A stretch of 64,000 bases of DNA from assembly GCF_003589595.1 (NCBI RefSeq), contig NW_020654748.1, forward strand, positions 1,825,971 through 1,889,970. Direction: 5' to 3'. The first letter of the stretch is position 1. Each line of letters starts with the position of its first letter. Origin of the DNA: Hyposmocoma kahamanoa (Eukaryota; Arthropoda; Insecta; Lepidoptera; Cosmopterigidae). Both the position numbers and the translations under genes were made by a program. Positions 54,418 through 64,000 of the stretch are shown one piece after another. The notes beneath the pieces were generated by a model that saw only the letters and a program-made list of their open reading frames with translations, was not told where the DNA came from and made no database searches.

Positions 54418-54790
54418 ATAACCGGCTTCAAAAACTTGTTACGTGATTTCTGCGGCAGTTTTGAATTGATTTCAATTATTCTTTTTTTTTCAAAAAAGGG
54501 TACCTCAGTAGTGGTCGCATTCAAATTTGAAGACAATATTCCACCTCTAAGTTTAGTAAATTAGAGGATGAATCCGGTTTACTGGATTTGACTTTCGTTC
54601 CATTAACCGATTCCAATAAAACAAGGCAACTAGATGTAATTCCACAAACTTTTGAGGTTCTTTTTTATAAAAATAAATTGCTCATAAAGTCCTATTCAAC
54701 TTTTTTTTTATAACATCAAGTGACGGGACGAACAAGGCGTGCGCCTGATGGTAAACTACACACCTGTCCATCCAAGGTCTGGTTCCACTT
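54418..54790. repeat. Family E repeat (inverted) followed by a family C end
   Basis: 54418-54672 reads AACCGGCTTCAAAAACTTG, AATTTGAAGACAATATTCCA, TAGAGGATGAATCCGGTTTA and CACAAACTTTTGAGGTTC, family E inverted. 54705-54785 (TAACATCAAGTGACGGGACG, GTGCGCCTGATGGTAAACTA) is a family C end. Confidence 0.75.
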
Positions 54791-55489
54791 CAACAAGGCG
54801 GGAATGTTGCGACCCGGTATTTTATTTTGATAGCCCCGTACCGGGTCGCGACCCACCAAATTGTAAACGCTGCCATAAAGTTTATAATAAGACAAGAACA
54901 TGTAATGTAGTCCAGTCTTTGAGATTTTCATACAGTACCTTTACTTAAAATTAACTTAAACGGTCGTCCCACTCATCTTAAACCTAACGTAACCTAGATT
55001 TAACTCCCCAATGACAATTCAAATTAAATATGTTAACAGTTAAACACCCACACGGTATATGATAATGTTAGTCAGTGAGAAGTTGATGAATTGCCGCAAA
55101 TATTGATTGATGGAAGACAACGGCAGATTTAAAGATCTTCTAAATGATAAATTAATGTTCAAAACACAATAAAGTATAAGTACCTCTTTATTATGTACCT
55201 CGTAATCATCACTTTGACCTATTAAGACAATGGCCCCCATTCTTGTTAGGAATTTCTTCCAAAGAGAATTTTCGTACAATCGTTTGACCTAAGAAACTAG
55301 ACAATGAAAACACTGTTTCTTTATTTATAATTTAACATTATATTACATGACATATATCAAATATTTAAAATATAATTATAATTAAAGATTTAATTAATTA
55401 ATTGACTGATTAAATGAAATAGAAATTACGGTACAATTAAGAATTAATTTATTATATTTTACAAACTGAATCTTCGCTTAAAAAGTAAT
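54791..55489. other. Intronic, nothing recognised
   Basis: A short inverted pair TGCGACCCGGTATTTTATTT / ATAGCCCCGTACCGGGTCGC surrounds 54809-54854. No gene. Confidence 0.4.
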
Positions 55490-55740
55490 TATAACGTAAA
55501 AACGTACTTTTTTAAATAAGCGTACTTACAAAAGGGCTTTTCACTTAAACGCTTTTTAATTTGAAGCTTATAAATCGTTTAGAAAAACAAAGAAAACTTT
55601 ATGTTACAAAAAACTTGCGCCATTGTATTGACAGCGAAAATGTAAAGTAGGCCATTATAGATTTTAAGATGAGTAAGTTTATTTGTAAAATACGAGATTT
55701 ATTTGTATTTATAACATTATTATTTACATTGAAGAATTAA
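55490..55740. mobile_element. Inverted relative of the hAT-like element at 6734-7365
   Basis: AAAAGGGCTTTTCACTTAAA, CGCTTTTTAATTTGAAGC, AAATCGTTTAGAAAAACAAA and TTAAGATGAGTAAGTTTATT are inverted versions of sequence at 6905-7205. Termini are not preserved. Confidence 0.65.
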
Positions 55741-56641
55741 TTTGAGATTTGGTATTTAGGCACATTGTAAAAACCCAACGTGCATTGGGCGAGTGTGGCG
55801 GACATGGCCTAAAGAGCTGGCCTGAGAAAAGACCCGTGTCCCAGCAGTGAAACGCATTATGGGTTGATAATGATGAACATTTGACACACTATTCTATACA
55901 GGAGTTACAAACCTCCTCTTTACCTCTGGATAGGTTCTCAAATCTTATTAAATATTCACCTCCTTTAAGTATTCATTTTGTAATTTCGTATATTGTATAT
56001 TTATTAGTATATTATTGAATTTCGCACACAATGTAATTGTCAAGTTTGAAGTCATAAAAGCTCAGAACTATTCAAGAAACCATTTTCTTTTACGAGCCCG
56101 TTAAAATAGTTTTTAAGTTCTTGTAAAACTTTGTAATAGCTTTAAAGATACTACAAATGTTACTAACTTCACTGTTGTTGTTTAGGTTAGACTGAAAGTT
56201 CATTGACAGGTTGATATATAAAGTAGATAACGAAACAAATTTGGAAAATTAATTTTGTAAGTGGTAATATCAATTCGCGACGTTCTTCCTACTTCTTTTT
56301 TATCAGCATCTTTTTATAGTGTAGCAACCACAGATAGTCAATGTTTGCTCGAATGAATTTTCATAACCTCGAACGTAATTTTGAGAGGAAAATGTTTTGC
56401 GATAAACGTCCAATTATTATTATAATTCGGTTTTCGGTGTAATGAAAATTCGAACAAACGTTATTTCGGAAAAAATAAATTCGAGTTTGTGATAGGTTAC
56501 CAGATCTATACTATACTGACTTTAACTGATTTGACACGTTGTACAGATGCTTTTAATCGCCAGCCACTGTACTTAGTATTTCGTATTCAAATGTAACGTT
56601 TCTTTAAATCATATTTCAGTAGTTATAAAAATCTAGAAGGC
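55741..56641. other. Intronic; SINE-B 3' fragment at 55775-55875
   Basis: CGTGCATTGGGCGAGTGTGG, CGGACATGGCCTAAAGAGCT and GTCCCAGCAGTGAAACGC are a diverged SINE-B 3' end. The rest is AT-rich and unrecognised. Confidence 0.5.
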
Positions 56642-56927
56642 CATTGACTTACAAATAAATGGACGACGGGTCTAATACAAAAACCACGAAAAAAATGTCC
56701 CAAGTCAACCTATTTAAACGTAGTTACATGTAAAGGAATATGAAAAAGCTAAAACGTTGAATTTAAATTGTAATGTCGTCGCAATACTGTCTAATTTTGC
56801 TTGCTTCGCTGTCAGTCGAACAAACGAAGACTAAAGCGTGAATGACGCTCTGTATACGATTTTAACGCCCTATAAGTTCGGACACTTTTTAGCGCGGACC
56901 CGACGTCCATATAATTATAAGGCAATG
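56642..56927 (+). mobile_element. CATTGACTTACAA MITE, copy 3 (286 bp)
   Basis: Matches copy 1 along its full length, with the right end mutated to ATAAGGCAATG. TAGAAGGC flanks both ends (56634-56641 and 56928-56935), an exact 8-bp target duplication. Confidence 0.93.
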
Positions 56928-57439
56928 TAGAAGGCCCAAAAAATAAACTGTTGTCGACCGATTCGTCGATTAGATATTGTACGATTTCTTTTCATTTTTA
57001 TGTATAATAACCTAATCGAACGTCAAACTGTCGTATTCGAAACCGAACCGAAATGACGTCACACCCGTACGATTGATTACTCGTACTTCTCGACCGGCAA
57101 AAGTTACAAACGTTATTCAGAACACAGGTTCATTCGATAATGAAAGTTACCGAACGTCCTATTGTTTACAAAGGAAGAATGTAATATGGAAATATTTTAT
57201 TATTTTAAATAAAATCCGGATTTTGTTCAATTTTATTAATTTATTTTAATACGAGACTAATGCATTCCTATATTTTAGGCCTTTAAAGTCCTAAAAATGT
57301 ATATAAATTTAAATTTTCGATTCGGTTAAGATATCGAAGAGTTCTGAATTGGGGTCCTGCTCTTTTAAAACGTGTATTAACACAAATAAAATGTAAAGAT
57401 TTGTATGCGTATTCGGATGATTTGAGCCTAGATTAAGTG
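56928..57439. other. Intronic, nothing recognised
   Basis: AT-rich, no coding frame and no matched repeat. Confidence 0.35.
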
Positions 57440-57655
57440 GTTAACGTTTTTTTATGATACCGTGTGATAAAACAAGCAAATCATGCAGCTAGTGGCAACC
57501 GATACGTGTATTCATTACAACAGTTGCAGTGCCACCAAAGCTTTAATCGCAAAAACTAAGTAAGTAGAGCTCCTTGTGAAAAAAATCGTCCTGGGAAGTA
57601 CTGCCACCTTGCCTATTTAGCAGTAATGTGAGTATTACTGCGTTTCGGTTTTAAA
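57440..57655. repeat. Rearranged family C repeat with ends facing each other
   Basis: 57455-57560 (TTTATGATACCGTGTGATAA, CATTACAACAGTTGCAGTGC) is plus orientation. From 57570 GTAGAGCTCCTTGTGAAAAA, GGGAAGTACTGCCACCTTGC and GTGAGTATTACTGCGTTTCG is the opposite orientation. Two partial copies lie head to head. Confidence 0.65.
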
Positions 57656-57724
57656 TGTCTCTCAAAGGTCTTGCAGATATTCTCTATCTAAGAAGTTTGA
57701 AATAAATATTCTAAACGATTAATG

Positions 57725-57863
57725 TATTCAATTACATATTTACAAAGAGCAGCTCCTAGAGTTTCTTGCTCTTTCTTCTCAGGGAATCTGCCTTACGAAT
57801 AAGCAGCAGAGTTTAATTAATATGACGATATCAAGTGTAATTTGCTTACCTAAGGAATACAGA
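57725..57863 (+). mobile_element. LINE 3' end fragment
   Basis: GAGTTTCTTGCTCTTTCTTC, TCAGGGAATCTGCCTTACGA and ATATCAAGTGTAATTTGCTT match the 3' end of the minus-strand LINE at 41243-41400. It is cut by the SINE-A that begins at 57864. Confidence 0.65.
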
Positions 57864-58090
57864 TGCCTCCGTGGCCGAACGGTTACCATGCCGGACTGCC
57901 ACGCAGAGGTCCCAGGTTCGATTCCCGGGCCGGGAGAAATAGTTGTATGGCCTACAATTATTTCTCTCGTGAGTTTGGGTGTAATTTGTGGTTGTCTATG
58001 TGTGTGTCCATGGCACCCGCGACACAGGGTTTCCCTAGTGCGGGGCTATGTTGAGTGTGTGCGTTATTTATAAAAAAAAAAAAAAAAAAA
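57864..58090 (+). mobile_element. SINE-A, copy 3 (best preserved), with poly-A tail
   Basis: Starts TGCCTCCGTGGCCGAACGGT; B-box GGTTCGATTCC at 57915-57925; body GTATGGCCTACAATTATTTC, TCGTGAGTTTGGGTGTAATT, CAGGGTTTCCCTAGTGCGG; ends GTGTGTGCGTTATTTAT and an A-run at 58072-58090. The tRNA-like head is closest to a tRNA of the GGCCGAACGG type (long variable-arm class), an inference from the A-box. No RNA polymerase III terminator was examined further. Confidence 0.9.
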
Positions 58091-58590
58091 GATTATTTGG
58101 TTTTAATTTCGAAACCTCCAGACCGCACAATGGACATTTTTGCTCCAGTACTTCGTGTCTTAAAAATAATTAACAAAATGCATTTGAAAAAGTCCTTGAT
58201 TGGACTTCTTCAAACGCATCCATCTGAAAATGTATCAGTATCAAATGGAATTACCTCCCCACGTAGGCGTAACAGCATAACATAACTGTCACATTAGCAA
58301 ATCAAATTAACCAAGAGTACGGCAAACGTCGATAAATAGGTTTTTGTGTCGACTGCTGTGGGGCCATTCGTTACTGTGAACAATTAAACAATTATACTGT
58401 TTACTTGTGCATTATCCTTTTGTTATCATTCTATTCAAATATTTATACTGCGTTTGACATTTGAACGTAGTCTGGGAACTTCTTATTAATACATTGTACA
58501 TTGATGCTTCGAATGAGCAGTAGAGTTTAACGACGATATCGACTTCTTAGGTTTTCGCGATTGTTACACATAAGAAATGAAACTATTTTT
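58091..58590. other. Intronic, nothing firmly recognised
   Basis: AT-rich. 58503-58560 (CGAATGAGCAGTAGAGTTTA, ACGACGATATCG) is similar to the LINE 3' end at 57795-57830. Confidence 0.4.
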
Positions 58591-58596
58591 CCGAAT

Positions 58597-58915
58597 TTAA
58601 ATCGCGTATATTTGTTTTTTCAAACAAACCAACGTTTTGAGCCCTTTACAGGTCCCATGGTCATGGTTGGCGTATGACTTTACAATACGACAATTTCAAG
58701 TGTAATTTGCTTACCTATGAATTAGAGATTATTTAAGTTTTAGTTTGACTTTGACTATTTTTTAGCAACACAAATTTCATTAAATTAAATTAAAATCTGT
58801 AACTCAATACTTTAACAACATTTGTAACAATACTTCCGAAGTGTACCACTAGATGGCATTGGCATAGAAAACGCAATTTCTGAATCGCGATGTTAAGATT
58901 TTCTCTAATGAAATA
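58597..58915. repeat. GTAAAGGGCC repeat (inverted), LINE 3' end and a short shared repeat
   Basis: 58597-58665 includes CGCGTATATTTGTTTTTTCA and CAACGTTTTGAGCCCTTTAC (inverse of 3180-3260). 58670-58775 contains CAATTTCAAGTGTAATTTGC and GTTTGACTTTGACT, a LINE 3' tail. 58840-58910 matches 20830-20900 (CACTAGATGGCATTG, TTTCTGAATCGCGATGTTAA). Confidence 0.6.
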
Positions 58916-59324
58916 ACTTGTCACTAGTATTTTATATGTAATTGATTTAATCTATTCTTCTACTTGTCTATGGTTATTAATGATCTACTCAACGATTGCA
59001 TTTCTACGGTTGTCCTCATTACTAAGAAAGGGTTTCGAACTTTGCAAAGGTCTAAAAGAAGTAATGTAAAATATATGTTTATATTTATTTTCTGCTCTAT
59101 CTGTAATTATGTATGGCTCCCTAATACCAAACACAACGAAATTTCGCAGAAGAAAATGTATAAAAGTCGCTTTAATCGAAAGAGTTGTTTATGAAAATAG
59201 TCGTATTCAATTTTCATGATCATTCAGACGACCATGGAGCATGCATACCTAAATAATGCCTATTCACTCTCGCCTAGAAAAGGCTCAAGTAAGAGTGTTC
59301 AGGAAATAAGTATGCAGTACGATA
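58916..59324. other. Intronic, nothing recognised
   Basis: The open frame at 58964-59194 is AT-rich and without motif. Confidence 0.35.
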
Positions 59325-59672
59325 CCCAACACTGTTGTAACTCAAAATTGTGGAATTGAGAAAACACGATTTAATAACTTTATATAAAAGAATAAACCGA
59401 CCTCAAAAGTGCATGGAATTACATCTATTTGCCAAGTTCTATTGAAATCGGTCACCGGAAAGTACGCGAAACCGGATTCATTCCCTAGTTTGCCACCCTT
59501 AGAGGTGAATATTTTCTTCAAATTTAAATGGGACCCATACTGAAACTCTTTTTCCAACAAAAAAAGAACCATCAAAATCGGTTTGCAAGTACTGGAGTTA
59601 TCGCGTAACATACATACAAAAAAAACCAGTCGAATTGAGAACCTCCTCCTTCTTTGGAAGTCGGTTAAAAAT
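59325..59672 (+). repeat. Family E repeat, full copy, preceded by a family D-like end
   Basis: 59335-59372 (GTTGTAACTCAAAATTGTGG, GAGAAAACACGATTT) matches 22111-22160. Family E spans 59391-59672: AAACCGACCTCAAAAGTGCA, GGTCACCGGAAAGTACGCGA, TTGCCACCCTTAGAGGTGA, AACAAAAAAAGAACCATCAA, GTTATCGCGTAACATACATA and TCTTTGGAAGTCGGTTAAAA. Confidence 0.85.
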
Positions 59673-60004
59673 TAAAAAAGAATAGATAAATAAGTATTAT
59701 TAATTAATAAAAATAATCATATATTATTTACAACAATATCCATTCGGTATTTTTGCTTTGGAACTTTCAAATCGTGTTTTTCAATTCGGCCGTTTTTGAA
59801 TTACGACAGCATGTGGTTTCAATTGCGAAATGTGGAAGCGTAACGCTTCAGAAACGTAACGTTTCTTTTGTCCGTCTACTCAAAATTTACTTATTCGCTA
59901 AAAAATGGTTTCTTTTACGTAAACGCAGTGATAAAAAATTAGAACACTGAGCAACGTCGATCTGTTTGTGCCAAACAAGTATGTCCGCACGGGCCGACCA
60001 CGGG
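59673..60004. other. Intronic, nothing recognised
   Basis: A short AACGTAACGTT-type inverted run near 59838-59865. No gene. Confidence 0.35.
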
Positions 60005-60125
60005 AGCACTGAGGTTATGTCTCAGGGTGACGGGCGCAGTGCAGTGCCCATTAGATCTTTGCGATTTAAAGCTCTGAATGGCACTGCAACTGTTATGGAT
60101 AGGCGTGTCGCTTGGTATCATAAAA
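60005..60125 (-). repeat. Family C repeat, partial copy
   Basis: GTCTCAGGGTGACGGGCGCA, TTAGATCTTTGCGATTTAAA, GAATGGCACTGCAACTGTTA and GGATAGGCGTGTCGCTTGGT follow the inverted family C order. Confidence 0.8.
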
Positions 60126-61329
60126 ATAGTTATTTGTTATGCAAGGCTACAAAGTTGTGAAACCTGAGCAAGGGAAGGAAGCTAAGAATCAAAAATAGAT
60201 TCCTGAGCATAGCGAGGGTTTCAAGCCACGAGACGCAAAATAACTTTGCTACCGAGCGAAATACAAAATTTTTCACCTCACTACAGCGAGGAAAACGGTA
60301 GATGAAACAAAAACAATTGAACTATAGAACATCAGTTTTTTTATGCCGTTTTGTGTTGCGATCTGAATTTGCACCTCATCAATTTTTATTCTTGCTTGTG
60401 CTATCAATTATGTGTGATTAATTGATTATTGAAATTATTTTATTTTTGCGACGAATCGAAATAATTTAATAAACACAATTAGTTATCATTGTCAATTTAA
60501 TGTCAACAATAATAAGAATAAAATGTACCAACGAATTTATATTATATAATTAAGTAACGTACGACAAATCGCGTAGTTCTACGTGTCATTATCTTTTTTT
60601 TTTTCATCGAGAGAAAAAGTTAGTTGCACCACAGGTCATTCTCACGTTCGAATTTCAATATCCTTTTCCATGCTGGCGTGGAAAAAAACGCTTTTGCGCG
60701 CAGATTTCTAGTGAGAAAGAAAGCCTTTCCGAGCTAGTGAGGTGAAAAAAATATTACTGTAAGTTTACATTGTTTTTTCTTATTTTTATTCTTCACTCGT
60801 CTTGTATTTTGAAAACAAATTTCCTAACTTAACCAGACCGCCCTTCGGGACTTGAGGCCGTCACGGAACGCTTTATTATTGTCACGCTACTTTACGGTAA
60901 TAACTGATCCAAAAAGTTACTTTTCCATTTAAACTTGTTTAACGTGTTTAGTTTATATTACAATTTCCGAGTACTTTAACAAATATATAACATTCTAATA
61001 GGTACAGAGTGTTTTGTGATGCCATTGCAACTAGATTTTAGCAGAATAATAAATATCATAATTACAATATAAATATCTCAGTTTCAAGTTTCAACTACTG
61101 GTTTCAAGAAAATTTACAAATTAGGTAAGGTACATCTGAATAATTAAGGAACATTAGAATTCTTCTACTACAAATGACAAACAATGAGAAAACAAAACAA
61201 ACACAAAGAAAAATCTTTTTCAAAACGATTTGGTTTCTTCTTTCTTCTTTTTTAAAGTAATGTAGCTCCATCGACCACTACCCCGAAGGGATCTAGACAA
61301 TGTAAATTAAAAATAAGTAAATACGTTGT
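60126..61329. other. Intronic; diffuse inverted similarity at 60170-60760, otherwise nothing
   Basis: TTTTTCACCTCACTACAGCGAG near 60268 and GAGCTAGTGAGGTGAAAAAA near 60730 are inverted relative to each other and could be ends of an element of roughly 480 bp. 61170-61240 resembles 350-420. No gene signal. Confidence 0.4.
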
Positions 61330-61605
61330 ATTGTCGTGCGCCTGATGGTAAGCTACACGCCTGTCCATAACAGTTGCAGCGCCAGTCAGAGTCTAAAATC
61401 GCAAAGATCTGAGTGGCACTGCCACTGCGTGAGTCACCCTGAGACGTAAGTTGACAAGTCCCATGTGCCTGTAAAATCACCAGCACCTTTACCCTTCAAA
61501 ACCGGAACACAGTAATGCTGAGATTACTGCTTGGCGGCGGAAATAGGTAACGTGGCAATACTACCCTGGACAAACTCTTTCACATGGCGCTCTATTGCTT
61601 AATTA
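61330..61605 (+). repeat. Family C repeat, well-preserved partial copy
   Basis: GTGCGCCTGATGGTAAGCTA, GCCTGTCCATAACAGTTGCA, ATCGCAAAGATCTGAGTGGC, CAAGTCCCATGTGCCTGTAA, TACCCTTCAAAACCGGAACA and CAAACTCTTTCACATGGCGC give the standard order. Confidence 0.85.
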
Positions 61606-64000
61606 CCCTTTTTACTTTAATTCAACTGAATCTCCTAGTGGATTCTGTTTACGTCGTTATTAATAAGGGATATATGTGGACAAAAAATCCACATAAACCC
61701 CTCAGGGATTGTAGCAGGGGGTTCAAATGGACGAAGGGGATACAATCGAAGATTCCGCCTACGTCAAGTTAGGGAAGACACGCATTTATTACCTACTTAG
61801 AATTTGACCGGTGGATTTCTGGTTTGTGACTTTTCTTTTGACATTGACATTTTATGTGTTTCTGATACAAACATATCGTAATAATTGTCACTAATAAATA
61901 TTAGATAGTTTTTTGTTTCGTCTTGATGTGGATTTTAACAAACGGAGTTTCTTTTGCCTTTTCTAAGTTATTCAACAACTATATAAAAGACTGTGGCGAA
62001 GGAATACTGCACGTTTTATTCAAATTCCAACTTTCTCCCTTGTTTTCGAATCAATAGCCGATGACCTTTGCAAAGCGTTTACGCGATTGCATTCAAATTT
62101 GATCCTATTTTGGTTGCATCGACTCGCGTGCTTCTTTCTAATATCACAAATTTCAATGCCAGCAATAAAACTACCTTTGTGCAGAGCCGGGTGTAGGTTT
62201 CTTTAGCATTTTGCGAAAAAACATACTACCGTTTACGAAATATTATTGAGGCAGATGAATAGTATCAATCAGCCAGTTTCGATAGGGTTTCTTCGATAGG
62301 GTCGTAAACTCGTACTTTAAAAAATATTGTTGCACAATATTGTAAATTTTAATTTCATATGTTAGTTGTAATCTTTCTGGCTGCGTACAGAGTTTACACA
62401 GATGGCACATGCCTTAACGAGAGAAAATAAGAATAGAATAAATCTTTTGTTATATTTCTTTTCTTCTCTAAAAGTAAGTCGGATCGGTCTAAGTAATATT
62501 CCGCAAACTGTACCAACTTTTACCTAAAACTTCATAATACCTGTAACATATTTATAATGTCTTATCTAGTTATTCTACAACGATATCAATAATTATGTAA
62601 TGATTTATTTTTTTATTTTAAATATAGAAACACAATAAAAATCACATTGGCATAATATTGTACACACCTACGTACTATCAATAAAGTTTGACGCGTTACC
62701 ACCTTAAAGTTTATTGTTGCGTGCAGGCAACGGCCGGTTAGTACTGACAGCATTCTTGTTATTGTCAACCAATGGCGTTTGTGGTCTAGATCATGTTTTA
62801 ATTATAAACAAAAGGTTGTCACAAAATAAATAGCGGAGCAAGTAAACAAGACTTGATAGTAAAGTTTCAACTTCCTGGTAGCACCTGTAAATACATCCTT
62901 GTTACAACCGATAAATTCTTCGAATGCTTCTAGAAGTCTTTAGATACGTACTTTGAAGATTGGACAATGAATAACACCCATGATCCACAACTCTATCAAA
63001 ACCATCAAACGTCAAGGGCACAAAAAACATATCGATATATAGTCGGCACGCCAACAATACGATTTACGACGTTATAAACATCGAACATTATTCGAAAAAC
63101 GGGGGATTCGGTCAGGTTCCTTCGGAAACATCAAGTTTTCATGCTAAATATGCCCGATGAATGTAATGGTATACTTGTTTGAGGTGAGCGCCCGATTTGT
63201 TAGAGCTAGAAAGCTCTAGAAAATTTGTAACACGCTTTTTTGGTATATCTATTATATAGGTAAATTAAAACAAAAACAAAATTTCTCTTTTCTCCTTAGT
63301 ATTTATTTTTTACCATTTAAGTACAAAATGTCACTTTGACATTATAGTTTAAAAATAATTAGTAAATTATTTGAAACCCAATGGTGTTGGTGTAATCTAT
63401 ATAGTTAAACCATTCACGTATTTATTTCTTGTGGTAAATGATTTATCTTTAAAATCAATACCGTGAATAGGTTTTTTTTAACCTTTACTTTCTGACTGAC
63501 TTATTTGTTTTGTTATTTTTTTTTTAATGGCAACGTAGACTACTAGAGCTGCGAACCATAGATTCGATTTTACTTTTGTAATCGAGCTTCATGTAAATTA
63601 GAAACTTTTCTTTATCATTTCCACGTCAAACGCCGACAGATTGCCAAGTACTTTCTTTATTGTATATGTACGTAAACCTGGTATGTCCACGTATACTAGC
63701 GGATTTAGGTGACAAGACTTGGTAGCTTAGCCTGAGACTTTTTTCTTCGGAACGCGGAAATACAGTCCTAGTACCTACAAAAACGTGGGACATCCTGATA
63801 TGAGATCGGCAGTCGACATTGTCAAAGTCGCTCGTCTTGCGTCGCCCACGTGACATAAATCTCGCAATCGATGTCTTTTATAACTAAATAAGTCCCATTT
63901 TTGTTTGTTGTAAATAATAGACATTACATTACATATGCTTATCACTGCATATATTATGTATCAAATGAATTATTGAAGTATTTTATAAATATAAGAGAAC
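61606..64000. other. Intronic to end of window, nothing recognised
   Basis: AT-rich. No LIM-coding exon, RNA gene or repeat family of the window was recognised in this last 2.4 kb. The Limpet-type gene presumably continues beyond it. Confidence 0.45.

Noticed and set aside
57864..57936. Possible tRNA gene
   Set aside because: tRNA-like head of a SINE with a body, a poly-A tail and two further copies in the window.

Overview
This window looks like nuclear DNA from a moth or butterfly (Lepidoptera). It is AT-rich, gene-poor and packed with short, often nested transposable-element copies. It contains tRNA-derived SINEs, 5'-truncated LINE tails, mariner copies and many short inverted-repeat elements of kinds common in lepidopteran introns. 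The best-supported gene is a LIM-domain gene of the Limpet/FHL (four-and-a-half LIM) family, in an insect-like form. All assignments rest on reading the sequence; no database search was possible.

Layout. From 1 to 3.7 kb there is intergenic DNA with repeat fragments, a GT microsatellite containing a 10-N gap, and the tail of a LINE. From 3.85 to 5.12 kb lies a two-exon plus-strand gene for an unrecognised protein of about 362 residues, with a possible N-myristoylation start, a Ser/Arg-rich middle and an acidic C-terminus. From 5.3 to 14.6 kb there is no convincing gene; it holds a hAT-like element nested in another inverted-repeat element, a GC-rich repeat block, a second hAT-like element and a SINE. 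At 14.6-19.2 kb the 5' part of the Limpet-type gene runs on the plus strand: a CpG-rich promoter/5'UTR, a start exon (14956-15116) and two LIM exons (16162-16362 and 19035-19209). The third coding exon ends in an open donor. No further LIM exon is seen, so 19210-64000 is best read as one intron of more than 44 kb.

That intron holds most of the repeats: a nearly intact mariner with one frameshift (35601-36878), a decayed mariner shell on the minus strand filled by other repeats (40686-42123), several LINE 3' ends, three tRNA-related repeat families, and inverted-repeat families with exact 8-bp target duplications. One 8-bp family (24418-24767 and 31504-31885) still encodes the first half of a THAP zinc finger and has P-element-like subterminal repeats; it is the most interesting mobile element here. 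A small open frame behind a TATA box at 39.3-39.66 kb may be the first exon of a gene nested in the intron.

The genes do not form an operon or a pathway. The useful functional reading is at the Limpet gene: the start exon is in phase only with the second of two acceptors 11 bases apart, which would give a protein beginning with half a LIM domain, as in vertebrate FHL proteins.
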